Shown here piece by piece: positions 34,085 to 43,318 of a stretch of DNA of 64,000 nucleotides. Numbering within the stretch: position 1 is the stretch's first letter; the number at the start of each line of letters is the position of its first letter. Below the pieces are notes generated by a model. It did no database searches. It was not told the origin of the DNA and saw nothing but the letters and a program-made list of their open reading frames with translations. Origin of the DNA: Chloroflexota bacterium (GTDB lineage Bacteria; Chloroflexota; Chloroflexia; Thermomicrobiales; UBA6265); NCBI GenBank assembly GCA_023389575.1, contig JAEWEG010000014.1, positions 23,199-87,198 of the forward strand. Reading direction: 5' to 3'. The position numbers and the translations under genes are program-made.

Positions 34085-34090
34085 CATTAT
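34085..34090 (-). promoter_or_regulatory. Extended -10 promoter of ftsK
   Basis: On the minus strand TATAAT is preceded by TG (TGTGTATAAT), between the UDG terminator and the ftsK start. No matching -35 at the normal distance, as is common with extended -10 promoters. Confidence 0.6.
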
Positions 34091-34111
34091 ACACAAGCCG
34101 CCGGAAACAGG

Positions 34112-34144
34112 CCGCCCCTCGTGCCGGTTGGTCACGAGGGGCGG
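34112..34144 (-). terminator. Terminator after the uracil-DNA glycosylase gene
   Basis: Twelve perfect base pairs (CCGCCCCTCGTG / CACGAGGGGCGG) with a 9-base loop, 33 bases past the UDG stop; no T-run beyond CCTGTTTCC. Confidence 0.75.
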
Positions 34145-34177
34145 TGTCGCCGGGAATGCGCACTGGTGGGCCGGTTT

Positions 34178-34819
34178 CTAGAAGAGGGAGGACTGGCTTG
34201 GGGCGTTCTCGCGCTCCTTGGAGGCTTCACGGGCACGGTCGCGGTCGGCTAGCAGGCGAGGCAGCTTGTCGAAATCTTCCTGGATGGTGGCGCGCAAAGC
34301 ACCCTGGTGCAGGGCGGCGGCCGGGTGATACATGGGAACGTAGAGCCGGTGGTCGATTTCCTTCGGCTGCCCGTGAATCTTGGAAATCCGCTCGCCGGGG
34401 AAGAACTGCGACATCGAGAACCGCCCTAGCGTGACGATCACGTCCGGGTCGATCAGCGCGATCTGGCGCTTCAGGTACGGCTGGCAGGCGGCGATTTCAT
34501 CCGGTAGCGGGTCGCGATTGCCGGGTGGGCGGCACTTCACGACGTTGGTGATGAACACTTCCTCGCGGGAGAGCCCGGCGTTGGTGAGCAGTTCGGAGAG
34601 GAACTTGCCCGACGCGCCGACGAACGGCTTGCCCTGCTGGTCCTCGTGATAGCCTGGCCCCTCCCCGATCAGCATCACGCGTGCCTTTGGATTGCCCTCG
34701 CCGGGAACGGCGTTGGTCCTGGACCGGGACAGCTCACACAGGGGACAGCCCACGACCTCGCTGGCGACCTGCTCCAGCGAATCGTTTTCCTTGAAATCGT
34801 TTGGGGGTGATGCCGGCAT
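34178..34819 (-). CDS. Family 4 uracil-DNA glycosylase (iron-sulfur)
   Basis: Removes uracil from DNA. The 213 residues contain the [4Fe-4S] cysteines Cys25, Cys28, Cys96 and Cys112, motif A GEGPG (52-56) and the YHPAAAL motif (His165) of thermophile-type UDGs. ATG start with a GAGGAG site. A TATACT box lies 39 bases upstream. Downstream are a terminator and ftsK with its own promoter, so it is likely a single-gene unit. Confidence 0.93.
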   Translation of the reverse strand: MPASPPNDFKENDSLEQVASEVVGCPLCELSRSRTNAVPGEGNPKARVMLIGEGPGYHEDQQGKPFVGASGKFLSELLTNAGLSREEVFITNVVKCRPPGNRDPLPDEIAACQPYLKRQIALIDPDVIVTLGRFSMSQFFPGERISKIHGQPKEIDHRLYVPMYHPAAALHQGALRATIQEDFDKLPRLLADRDRAREASKERENAPSQSSLF

Positions 34820-34857
34820 GACCTGATACTCCTCGTCGGCTCTGTTTTCGCCACACG

Positions 34858-34863
34858 AGTATA
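34858..34863 (-). promoter_or_regulatory. -10 element of the uracil-DNA glycosylase gene
   Basis: Minus-strand TATACT, 39 bases before the ATG, between a terminator hairpin and the gene. The -35 region is poor. Confidence 0.5.
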
Positions 34864-34897
34864 GCGATCCGCGAAAGGCACCGTCGCATGGAAACGG

Positions 34898-34934
34898 CCA
34901 GGGCCGCTGGAGTGCCAGACTCCAGCGGCCCTGG
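34898..34934 (-). terminator. Terminator of the PIG-L gene
   Basis: Sixteen perfect base pairs (CCAGGGCCGCTGGAGT / ACTCCAGCGGCCCTGG) around a five-base loop, 32 bases after the stop of the leftward PIG-L gene, followed on the minus strand by CCGTTTCC. Confidence 0.85.
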
Positions 34935-34966
34935 TCAATCGTGTGCCCGCGTGGCGATTCGCGCGG

Positions 34967-37822
34967 TTACCCGCCGAGCGGGAAGGCGAACGCCTGCACT
35001 TCACCGGCTTCCGTCTCGAACGAGATCAGCAAGGTGGCCGGGCCGGAGACGTTCAGACCGCCCACGGTGACCTCCTTCTTGCCGACAAAGACCTCGTCCT
35101 GACCCTGGTCGACGATGGTGCCGTCGTCCTGCACGACGAAGTAGTTCACCGTGCCGTTCGACGCCGCCTCGAAGGCGACCATCAGGTTACTGCCCGCCAG
35201 GGTCGGCTCCCGGAGGAACGTGAGGCCCAACCCATCCGGCACCGGGGTCCGTCCCGCGAGCGGCACGCCGTCGGCCACCGATTGGGCAATGGAGAGCGGC
35301 GACTGGGTGCTCTGGGCGACATCGAGCGGCATGATCGGCTCGTCGAGCTGGGCGGTTTCCGCCACCGGCGTCGCGCCTTCAGCCACTGGGGTGGCGGCAT
35401 CCGCGACCGGAGACGCTTCCGCGCCCGCGAAGCCTTCGAGCGTGATCTGGCCCCAGCGATACGGATCGCCCTGGACGCCATTCCAGGTGGACCAGCCGAG
35501 CCGGGTCTGGCCGGTCAGGTCCTCGGTGTCCGAGTCATAGATGAAGATGTTCAGCGCGGCGTTGTTCGGGTCAATATCGGCGGGCAGCGACTCGAACGGG
35601 ATGAACGTTTCGAGCACGTAACCCGTGTACGGCTCGGTCAGGGTGCTGGCGACCTCGAACCCAGGCGCGGTTTCGGAGACCGGCCCCTGCCAGGCGTCGG
35701 CATCGCGGTACGCCTGCGGCGAGCCGTCGGTTGAGGTCGGGAAGACGCCGACCTTAAACGTGGCCGAGGTGTTCGGCGCGGTGCCAAGCGGATCGATCGC
35801 GATTTCGACGGAGTCGGTTCGCCAGTGTCGCTTGGCGTCTTCCGGCGTCAGGATCGTGCCGAGCGTGTCGTCGTTCACCTCCACGGCCACGTAGAGGCCG
35901 TCCTCGGACCACGAGACCCAGGCGCTACCAGAGGCGTCGCCTTCGCCTTCGAGTTCCTGGCCCTCCCAAATGCGGCTCAGGTCGAGCGTCTCGCCCGTGT
36001 ACTCACCGTCGGCGAGGGTGCCATCCACCACGATGTCCGCGCCGGCTTGCGGCACGCTGGCGACCGGGACCAGGTTCAGCCCGGCGTTGGTGGTGGACGA
36101 TCCAGCGGCGGATTCGGTGGTGACGGTAAACGCGTAGGTGCCGCCCTCGCCGCCTTCATTGGACGTGGCGAGCGAGGCATCGGTATTGGTGACCGTGAAC
36201 TGGACGGTGGACGACTCGTTGGCTTCCAGGTCGTAGGTGACCTCGGCCGGATCGGCGGAAAAGCCTTCCGGCAACGCAAGGGTGACGGAACCAGACTGGG
36301 CCTCGCCGGTGTTGTTAGTGACATTGACATCGAGGTCAGCCGTGCCGCCACTGCCAATCGCGGCGAACGGAAGGATCAGGCTGTTCAGCTGTGGCTGGCC
36401 GGTCTCGGCGGTCCAATCCTGGAACTGGGCGATTTCCGAGCGTGGAGCGAGCACCCCAGACACGGCCGGCGCGATCTGCACCACCTCATTGGTGACGCCG
36501 ATGCCGCCATCGACCGCGAATGACGCGCCGATGCGATACCGGGCACCCGCCTGGGCATCGGCGGCGGGAATGATCGTGAAGTCCTGGGTGATGGTACCGT
36601 CCTCGGCGACGGTGTAGGCCGGTCCAGCCTCTGGATCGGCCTGCTGTTCGGCGAGCGCCTCGGCTTCGACGATTTCCCATCCGGTGGGGGCAATCAGGTC
36701 GAAGGCCGAGCCGGATACATCGAACCCTTCGGGCACACGCGCCGTGGCGGTGACCGTGAACTCGGTGCCGGGCAGCACATCGAACGCGCTGGTGGTCAGG
36801 TAGAACTGGGTGCCGAGTGGCAGACCAAGGCTGTTCTCGATCACCGCGTTCTCGAGCATCGCGGTGGTGCGGGCCGGGTTCGTGGAAATGGCGACCCGGG
36901 TGTCGATCAGGGTGAAGTAGTTGCAGGCTATCTCCGCTGGATCTGATGGCGCGTCCGGGAACACCGCCCATCCCTGGGAGGCGTAGGTGCGCTGGCCGTC
37001 GCGAGCCACCTCACCCCAGCTTCGGCCGCCGTTGGCCTCGGAAATGGTTCCTTGCCAGACACCGAAGATGGTCTGGGTCGGATCGGCCGGCACGAACGAG
37101 GTCGCGCAGGATTCGCCCGGTGTCGACTCGACCGCGGCGCCGTTCTGGTAGATGCTGCCAACGCTCCAGGCGTCGAAGCCTTCGTTGGTGATCTGATGCG
37201 GGAACCGATCAGGATCGGCGGCGGCATCGAACGCGTCGATGGCCAGCCGGGCCGCGACCTGGTGATGCCCGTGATTGCCCGGTGTCGGGGCGGGGCTCAT
37301 CGTGATGATGACATCCGGCGTGGTGGCGCGCACCACGCGGACCACGCGCTCCAGCGTGTCCTCGTAATCCCAGGTCTGGATCGTGAGCGGCGCGCTCACC
37401 GTGTAGTAGAAGTCGACCTTGTCCAAGTTATAGATGTGGTCGATACCGGCGACGCTAACCGCGGCGCGCTCCTCGGCCTCACGGAGCAGGCCAAGCGCGG
37501 GTCCCTCTTCGGTGCCGACGGCGTTTCCGCCGCCCTCGCCGCGGGTGACGGTGATGACGCCCGTGGTGACATCATCGAACTCGTTCCACTGCCCGTAGGC
37601 GGCCAGCCCGAACGCCTCGTCGTCCGGGTGCGCCCCGACGAACAGCACATCGAGGTCCACCTCGCCCGGCGTCGCGGCCTGGTCTCCACCCACCGGGGTG
37701 GCCTCGGGCGCGACCGGGCTGGCTGACGGTGTCGCCTGCTGGGCGACCACCGGAGCTACCAGCGAGCCAAACAGCATGGCAAGCACGACCAGCCATGAGC
37801 CGAATAAACGACGCGTGCGCAT
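34967..37822 (-). CDS. Secreted PIG-L (LmbE-like) deacetylase with NEW3-like and CBM9-like domains
   Basis: A 951-residue exported protein. It has a signal peptide (MRTRRLFGSWLVVLAMLFGS...VAQQA) and a Thr/Pro/Ala linker at 30-52. A PIG-L deacetylase domain follows (about 55-300), with the zinc motif AHPDDE at 64-69 and the third-ligand region HGHHQVAAR at 184-192. Two beta-sandwich stretches resemble NEW3 domains (about 340-392 and 475-550). A CBM9/DOMON-like sugar-binding domain spans about 595-798, then an ATPVAE repeat linker and a 130-residue C-terminal beta domain. GTGGAGGGGACC precedes the ATG. The family deacetylates GlcNAc-type sugars. The upstream sugar ABC transporter suggests a glycan-processing unit. 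Confidence 0.85.
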   Translation of the reverse strand: MRTRRLFGSWLVVLAMLFGSLVAPVVAQQATPSASPVAPEATPVGGDQAATPGEVDLDVLFVGAHPDDEAFGLAAYGQWNEFDDVTTGVITVTRGEGGGNAVGTEEGPALGLLREAEERAAVSVAGIDHIYNLDKVDFYYTVSAPLTIQTWDYEDTLERVVRVVRATTPDVIITMSPAPTPGNHGHHQVAARLAIDAFDAAADPDRFPHQITNEGFDAWSVGSIYQNGAAVESTPGESCATSFVPADPTQTIFGVWQGTISEANGGRSWGEVARDGQRTYASQGWAVFPDAPSDPAEIACNYFTLIDTRVAISTNPARTTAMLENAVIENSLGLPLGTQFYLTTSAFDVLPGTEFTVTATARVPEGFDVSGSAFDLIAPTGWEIVEAEALAEQQADPEAGPAYTVAEDGTITQDFTIIPAADAQAGARYRIGASFAVDGGIGVTNEVVQIAPAVSGVLAPRSEIAQFQDWTAETGQPQLNSLILPFAAIGSGGTADLDVNVTNNTGEAQSGSVTLALPEGFSADPAEVTYDLEANESSTVQFTVTNTDASLATSNEGGEGGTYAFTVTTESAAGSSTTNAGLNLVPVASVPQAGADIVVDGTLADGEYTGETLDLSRIWEGQELEGEGDASGSAWVSWSEDGLYVAVEVNDDTLGTILTPEDAKRHWRTDSVEIAIDPLGTAPNTSATFKVGVFPTSTDGSPQAYRDADAWQGPVSETAPGFEVASTLTEPYTGYVLETFIPFESLPADIDPNNAALNIFIYDSDTEDLTGQTRLGWSTWNGVQGDPYRWGQITLEGFAGAEASPVADAATPVAEGATPVAETAQLDEPIMPLDVAQSTQSPLSIAQSVADGVPLAGRTPVPDGLGLTFLREPTLAGSNLMVAFEAASNGTVNYFVVQDDGTIVDQGQDEVFVGKKEVTVGGLNVSGPATLLISFETEAGEVQAFAFPLGG

Positions 37823-37940
37823 ACGGGTCCCCTCCACGTGAACAATCCACCTACTTTTCATGAGTACACCAAACCACACCCCCCGCCGTTGGGCAAGAGG
37901 GGGACTGTCCAAATGTCCGGGAATGCCAAGGCGACGGGCG

Positions 37941-38756
37941 TCAGCCCTTGAGCGCGCCCTCGGTGAGGCCCGCGATGAGTTGCTTCTGGAACAGCAGGAA
38001 GATGATGATCAGCGGCAGGAAGATGATCGTCGCGCCGGCGGCCACCAGCGGAACGTTTGAGGTCCAACGTTGCTGGAAGTACAGGATGCCGACCGGCAGG
38101 GTGTGATAGTCGGGATCGATGTTGACCACCAGCGGGAGCAGGAACTCGTTCCAGGTCCAGATAAAGAACAACAGGCCAAGGGTGCCGATCATGGGGCGAG
38201 CCAGCGGGAACATCACCTGCCACAGGGTTTGCCAGGAATTCGCGCCGTCGAGCGTTGCCGCCTCCGAGATGTCGCGAGGGATACCGGCGAAGGCCTGCCG
38301 CATCAGCAAGGTGCCGAAGGACATGGACAGCGCGATCTGGGGCAGGATCAGCGCCCACAGCGAGTCGAGCAGGTTGAGTTCCCGCACCAGGTAGAACAGG
38401 GGAATGACGAGCGCCTGCAGCGGCACCACCAGTCCCAGCAGGAGGTAGGCGAACAGGGCCGTGGAACCCCGGAACCGGTACCGGGCGAAGGCATAGCCGC
38501 TCATGGCGGAAAACATCACTGACGGAATGACCACGGCGAAGGCGACGACCGTGCTGTTGAGGAAGAAGCGATCGAAGCGGCCAATGCGCCAGGCGTCTGC
38601 GTAGTTGGACCAGACCGGACTCTCCGGAAAGGCGAACACATCCTGCACGATCTCCGGCATCGTCTTGATCGAAGCCAGCGACGTGATCAGGAAAGGGATG
38701 ATCGCCACCGCGCACCCAATGACCAGGAACAGGTAGACGGCGGTTCGCCTAATCAT
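37941..38756 (-). CDS. Carbohydrate ABC transporter permease (MalG type)
   Basis: A 271-residue inner-membrane permease with six predicted helices. The EAA loop that contacts the ATPase is present as SEAATLDGANSWQTLWQVMFPLARP. It overlaps the other permease by a few bases (start ATG 38756 or GTG 38759), so the pair is translated together. Family CUT1 (MalG, UgpE). 118 bases separate it from the PIG-L gene. No nucleotide-binding subunit is present in the cluster. Confidence 0.92.
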   Translation of the reverse strand: MIRRTAVYLFLVIGCAVAIIPFLITSLASIKTMPEIVQDVFAFPESPVWSNYADAWRIGRFDRFFLNSTVVAFAVVIPSVMFSAMSGYAFARYRFRGSTALFAYLLLGLVVPLQALVIPLFYLVRELNLLDSLWALILPQIALSMSFGTLLMRQAFAGIPRDISEAATLDGANSWQTLWQVMFPLARPMIGTLGLLFFIWTWNEFLLPLVVNIDPDYHTLPVGILYFQQRWTSNVPLVAAGATIIFLPLIIIFLLFQKQLIAGLTEGALKG

Positions 38757-39699
38757 CACGGTCCTCGAACAGTTTCAATACCAGGAGCGACAACACGAGT
38801 GTGATGAGCGCGAGGAAGATGGCGATGGCGATACCATAGCCAGCCCGGTTGCTGCCGAACGCGCTGTTCATCATGTAGAGCGCGAGCACGGAGGTGGCGT
38901 CGCCCGGACCGCCGTCCGTGGTCGCCTTGATCACGTCGTAGGCACGCAGGGCGTTGATCAGGTTCACGGAGAGGACAACCGCGATTTCGCGACGCAGGCC
39001 GGGGAGCGTGACCGCCCGGAACTCCTGCCAGCTATTGGCGCCGTCGAGCCGTGCGGCGTCGTACAACTCGCTCGGGATCTTCTGGATACCCGCCACGAAC
39101 ACCACGTAACAGAACCCGTACGCGGCCCAGGCACCGATGAAGCCGATGGTCGGCAACGCCCAGGTGAAATCCGCCAGCCAGGTCGGCGGCTTGAACCCAA
39201 AGTCCTTGAGCACGCTGTTGACCGGCCCGAACACCGGATTCAGCATCCAGCGCCAGACCACTCCGAGCAACACCCCGGGCATGATGTAGGGCAGGAACAG
39301 GCCAGCCTGGAAAATGCCTGAGCCCCGGATTTGCATCTGGTGAACCAGGGCGGCCGGAATCAGGCCCAGGATGGTGGGCAGGATCACGAAGTACGGGATG
39401 AGGACGAGGTTGTTGCGAAAGGCGTTCCAGAACCGCGCCTCGCTGAAGGCATCGACGTAGTTGTCGAAGCCGACGAAGGTCGCGGTGTTCCAGGAGACGC
39501 CGTTCCAGGCGGTGAGGCTCAGGTAGAGCGCGGCCGCCACGGGAAGGGCCACGAAGAGGGTGAAGACGATCAGGGCCGGGGCCAGGTACAGGTATGGCTC
39601 CCAGACGTGACCGGACCGCCCACCCCGGGACGACGAGGAGCCGACCGCGATGGCCGGCTCCTGGTCAGGGATCGAAGCGCTACTCGAAGGAAGCTGCAT
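38749..39699 (-). CDS. Carbohydrate ABC transporter permease (MalF type)
   Basis: A 316-residue permease with a Ser-rich cytoplasmic N-terminus (about 32 residues), six membrane helices and an EAA-like loop ELYDAARLDGANSWQEFRAVTLPGLR. Its ATG lies 20 bases inside the end of the solute-binding protein gene, and it overlaps the second permease, giving a three-gene coupled chain. CUT1 family; substrate not determined. Confidence 0.92.
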   Translation of the reverse strand: MQLPSSSASIPDQEPAIAVGSSSSRGGRSGHVWEPYLYLAPALIVFTLFVALPVAAALYLSLTAWNGVSWNTATFVGFDNYVDAFSEARFWNAFRNNLVLIPYFVILPTILGLIPAALVHQMQIRGSGIFQAGLFLPYIMPGVLLGVVWRWMLNPVFGPVNSVLKDFGFKPPTWLADFTWALPTIGFIGAWAAYGFCYVVFVAGIQKIPSELYDAARLDGANSWQEFRAVTLPGLRREIAVVLSVNLINALRAYDVIKATTDGGPGDATSVLALYMMNSAFGSNRAGYGIAIAIFLALITLVLSLLVLKLFEDRDD

Positions 39700-40999
39700 A
39701 GAAGTCCTGCAGCGTGGTCTGGAACTCCTCGGCGGTTACCTGACCACCAAGCAGTTCCTGCAGGGCACCCGTGATGACATCGTAGAAGTCAGGCGCGGCC
39801 CAGTCCATGTAATGCCCCACGGCATCATCGGCCAGCGCGCCGTTCCAGGCGGCGTACATTTCGCCATCGACCGTGCCCTCGGTGATGAGGTCGGCCGGGA
39901 TTTCGCCGAGCGGCAGGGTGCCGGACTCGATGAACCGGGCGAACGATTCCTCGGTCACCAGCGAGTCGATGAACGAGGCGGCCACGGCCGGGTCGGCCGC
40001 GTTGGTGGTGATGCTGAACGGGATGCCAACACCGCCGACGTGCAGCACGGGAACATCCTCGGAGGCGCGCGGCATCAGGAAGAAGCCAGCGTTCTCGCCG
40101 AGGCTGTCGCGCACGGCGCCCGCCGCCCAGCTCCCCTGGAGCAATAGGCCGCCGACACCGGTCTGGAAGAGGGCCTGGGCATCATCACCGGAGAGGCCAT
40201 CGTAGCCCTCCATGAAGTAGCCAGCCTCGCCCCACTCGATCACCTTGTTGGCGGCGTCGAGAATCGACTGATCGGTGAAGTCGGCGTCGCCGCGTCGATA
40301 GATCAGGCCATCGAGGTATTCGCGAGTGGTGTTGGTTCCCTGTATCTCACCGAAGAGGTGAATGGCCTGCCACTTGTCGAGCGTGCCGAAGACCAGCGGT
40401 TCGACACCGGCCTCACGAAGCGCCGCGAGCAGCTCCTCGAACTCGGCGAAGGTGGTCGGAACCGAGAGGCCGTTATCGGCGAAAATTTGCTTGTTGTAAT
40501 AGAAACCGACGATCTCGGACTCGGCCGGGAGGCCCCACAGCTCGCCCTCACCGAACGTCGTGCCATCCGGCGTGTACATGCAGCGAGCGAGCAGGCTTTC
40601 GGCGAACCGGTCATTCCAGCCGAACTCCGTGGCGTACTCCGCCAGGCTCACGATCTGGCCGCCGCGGATCATCGGTCCGGCGAGGGCCTCGCCGTTGTTC
40701 ACCTGGGAGACGGCCGGTCCCTGGTCGCTGTCGACCGAGCGCGGGAGCGTCGACTGCAGTTCCTCAAGTGCCCACGACCGATGCGAGAACGTCACGCCGT
40801 TGGCCTCGGCGAACGTGGCGCCGATGTCCTCGACGATGCCGGTCCGAATCTCGTCGGTGTATGTCGACCAGACTTCGAACTCCTCGGCCTGCGCGGCGAC
40901 GGCCGCCACGCCGAGTCCGGCAACCGGAATCGAGCCGCCGGCGAGCGCCGCGCCAGCGGTCACCGCCCCCGTGCGCTTGATAAGATCACGCCTGTCCAT
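39680..40999 (-). CDS. Extracellular sugar-binding protein with Tat-type signal
   Basis: A 439-residue solute-binding protein of the CUT1 (cluster B/MalE-like) type. The N-terminus MDRRDLIKRTGAVTAGAALAGG has twin arginines and a mild hydrophobic core ending in AVAAQA, i.e. a Tat-type signal without a lipobox cysteine. This suggests folded export and no lipid anchor. The mature part begins EEFEVWSTYTDE and has the ADDAVGHY and GTLPLGEIP stretches typical of family ends. ATG has an AGGAG site eight bases before. First gene of the transport operon; the substrate is likely an oligosaccharide. Confidence 0.9.
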   Translation of the reverse strand: MDRRDLIKRTGAVTAGAALAGGSIPVAGLGVAAVAAQAEEFEVWSTYTDEIRTGIVEDIGATFAEANGVTFSHRSWALEELQSTLPRSVDSDQGPAVSQVNNGEALAGPMIRGGQIVSLAEYATEFGWNDRFAESLLARCMYTPDGTTFGEGELWGLPAESEIVGFYYNKQIFADNGLSVPTTFAEFEELLAALREAGVEPLVFGTLDKWQAIHLFGEIQGTNTTREYLDGLIYRRGDADFTDQSILDAANKVIEWGEAGYFMEGYDGLSGDDAQALFQTGVGGLLLQGSWAAGAVRDSLGENAGFFLMPRASEDVPVLHVGGVGIPFSITTNAADPAVAASFIDSLVTEESFARFIESGTLPLGEIPADLITEGTVDGEMYAAWNGALADDAVGHYMDWAAPDFYDVITGALQELLGGQVTAEEFQTTLQDFYAASFE

Positions 41000-41084
41000 G
41001 AGATGAACTCCTGCTACTAGCCTGTGCGAATGCCGTTATGGTCCCACGCAACACGCTGGAGCCCGAAAGGGCTATAAAACGCCT

Positions 41085-41113
41085 GTCATGACTGCATAAT
41101 GTCATATGGTCAT
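41085..41113. promoter_or_regulatory. GTCAT repeat cluster upstream of the sugar-binding protein gene
   Basis: Three GTCAT copies at 41085, 41101 and 41109 (16- and 8-base steps), the first inside the palindrome GTCATGAC. They lie 86-114 bases before the ATG of the leftward operon. A regulator site is plausible; the spacing differs from the 11-base PhoB box. Confidence 0.4.
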
Positions 41114-41173
41114 CTTTGCCGCAACACGATTGGGCAGGGGCACCGGGCCTCCGTGACGGAGGTGCCGGGATGG

Positions 41174-43318
41174 TCAATCCTGCTCGTCCTCGGGCCCGTC
41201 GTCCCCCGGCTCGGCGGGCGGCTCGTCGGAGATCACGGACTCCAGCGCCTCGTTCGTGAGCGTCAGCACCTTGAGCGAGAGGCTCACCAGGTACCCCCGA
41301 TCGGTCACGCGCTCCAGGTCCAATGGCACGATGGATGGGTGCCCCACGTTGCGGAAGAGCCACCGGTTGACGATGTTCGCCTCATCGGCGCCATGGTGGT
41401 CGATCGGGGCATGGCTGGACGCGGCGTAGCGCTCCATGATCGGCAGGAGCCGGTCGGAGAGGTCGTTCACGCGCAGTCCGTCCACCACCATCACTTCGTC
41501 ACCGGGGAGCCGCCCCGGCGTGGCGATGGAAACTTCGTCTTCCACGGGCGGTGGCACCAGATCGTCCGGCATGGCCTCGATCTCGATCTCGGGAATGCGC
41601 CTGACGCGCAATTGCGCCCAGATGCGCCCGCCGAGGATCACCATCACCTCACGGGCGTCTTCATCGGCCGATGCCTGCACAAGCAACAGATTGTGCGTGT
41701 GTTCCGCCGTCCGCAACCGGTCCTGCTCCTCTATCAGGGAGAGCGCTGACTGCAAGTCTCCCCGTAACTTCCGGGCTCGTTCGAAATCAAGCTGCTGGGC
41801 CGCCTCCTCGAGGTCGCGCCACAGCCGCTCCTTCAACCCATCTTCCCTGCCATCCAGAAAATCGACCACATCATGCACATGCGCCTGGTACTCATCGCGG
41901 ATCGACTGGCCCACGCATGGTCCAAGACAGGTTCCCAAATCCAGTTTGAGGCAAGGCTTGCCGTAGCTGCGAGCCGTCTTGAACGATCGCGTGCAGGTTC
42001 GCAGCGGCACCGCGCCATTGATGACGTCGATGGTCCGGCGCGCCCCCTGCCTGCTCCGGTACGGACCATAGTAGCGCGCACCGTCGTCCTTGCGCTCCTT
42101 GACCAGTGAGACACGTGGCCAGGGATTGGCGATGTCCACGCGGATATAGGGATAGTGCTCGAACGAGCGCATGGCGGTGTTGTAGCGCGGCTGGTAGCGA
42201 TGGATGAGTTGCGATTCCAGGATCAGGGCCTGGAGTTCGGTGCCGACGACCACGGTCTCGATCCGCGACATGGTCTCAACGAGGCCATCCATCTTGCGGG
42301 TGTAGCCAAGCGGCTCGGAATAGTAGGAAGAGAGCCGTTCGCGCAGGTTCTTGGCCTTACCAACGTAGATGATCTCGTCCTGCTGGCCATGCATGATGTA
42401 GACGCCGGGCTTCCGCGGCACGTCCTTCAACCAGGCGCGATCCAGAACCGAGCGGGCGCGCCCGACATGGTCACGCGGGCGATCGACGGCCGGCGCGCCT
42501 CCCGCCTTCAGGTCGTCCAGCGACGACACTCCCGTCTTCGAGGCGATTTCAACCAGTCGTAGCGCCACCTCGGCGGTCAGTTCGGCGTCGCGGCCGGCGC
42601 GGTGAATGTCACGCGGCCGGAGGCCGACCGCCGAGGCCACGCGATCGAGGCTCGGCTTGCGGACCTGCTTGAGGTAGCGCATCGCCAGGGTGAGCGTGTC
42701 GATCCGTTCGTTGACCAGTTTTTCGTGCCCGGCGCGCTTGAGCTCGCTATTGATGAACGAAAGATCGAACCGGATGTTGTGACCTACAAGGGTTGCGTCG
42801 CCGATGAACTCGATGACCTGTTCCGCGACTTCCTCGAATGGCGGAACGAACTCGAGGTCTTCATCCCGGATGCCGGTGAGCTCGACGATGAAGCGAGGAA
42901 GCTCTCGGCCCGGATTGACCAGCGTCTCGTAGCGCTCGGAAAGGCGGCCGCCCTGGTAGCGGTAGAGGGCGATTTCGATGATCCGGTTGCGAACCGGCTT
43001 GAGTCCCGTGGTTTCGACATCGATCGCCACGAAGTCGTCGAGGATGGTTTCCCCATCGACAGTCGTCTCGCGGACGAGCGCCCAATGGTCGTTGACCAGC
43101 ACCACCTGCTCTGCTTCGCTGGCGAGGATGCCGCGCAGGAGTGGCTTCCAGATCGCCGTGGAGCCGTTGTTGCCGAACACGTGACCGATGAGGCGGTCTT
43201 CGTGGACGGAGCCGCCGTTGGCGCGGATGAACTCCAGTGCACGGTCGCACAGGGCATTGTAGCGAACGTCTGGCGAGGGGTTTTGCACCATGGTGAATTG
43301 TTCCGAGCGAGGACGCAT
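41174..43318 (-). CDS. DEDDh exonuclease / GIY-YIG (UvrC-N/Cho-like) fusion nuclease
   Basis: About 714 residues. An N-terminal winged-helix-like segment is followed by a DEDDh exonuclease domain (DVETTG at 100-105, VGHNIRFDLSFIN, and a final HRAGRDAELTAE). Next comes a GIY-YIG endonuclease domain (KPGVYIMHG...IYVGKAKNLRERLSSYY), a cysteine-containing stretch and a UVR motif (LEEAAQQLDFERARKLR). There is no C-terminal RNase-H-like endonuclease of UvrC. Similar fusions occur in actinobacteria and resemble an epsilon-subunit-like exonuclease joined to Cho. A role in excision repair is likely. The start is uncertain (ATG 43318 or 43291). Confidence 0.85.
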   Translation of the reverse strand: MRPRSEQFTMVQNPSPDVRYNALCDRALEFIRANGGSVHEDRLIGHVFGNNGSTAIWKPLLRGILASEAEQVVLVNDHWALVRETTVDGETILDDFVAIDVETTGLKPVRNRIIEIALYRYQGGRLSERYETLVNPGRELPRFIVELTGIRDEDLEFVPPFEEVAEQVIEFIGDATLVGHNIRFDLSFINSELKRAGHEKLVNERIDTLTLAMRYLKQVRKPSLDRVASAVGLRPRDIHRAGRDAELTAEVALRLVEIASKTGVSSLDDLKAGGAPAVDRPRDHVGRARSVLDRAWLKDVPRKPGVYIMHGQQDEIIYVGKAKNLRERLSSYYSEPLGYTRKMDGLVETMSRIETVVVGTELQALILESQLIHRYQPRYNTAMRSFEHYPYIRVDIANPWPRVSLVKERKDDGARYYGPYRSRQGARRTIDVINGAVPLRTCTRSFKTARSYGKPCLKLDLGTCLGPCVGQSIRDEYQAHVHDVVDFLDGREDGLKERLWRDLEEAAQQLDFERARKLRGDLQSALSLIEEQDRLRTAEHTHNLLLVQASADEDAREVMVILGGRIWAQLRVRRIPEIEIEAMPDDLVPPPVEDEVSIATPGRLPGDEVMVVDGLRVNDLSDRLLPIMERYAASSHAPIDHHGADEANIVNRWLFRNVGHPSIVPLDLERVTDRGYLVSLSLKVLTLTNEALESVISDEPPAEPGDDGPEDEQD

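Noticed and set aside
41145..41171. Clean terminator after the fusion nuclease
   Set aside because: CCTCCG/CGGAGG pairs well but the rest of the arms are interrupted; too weak to list as a feature.
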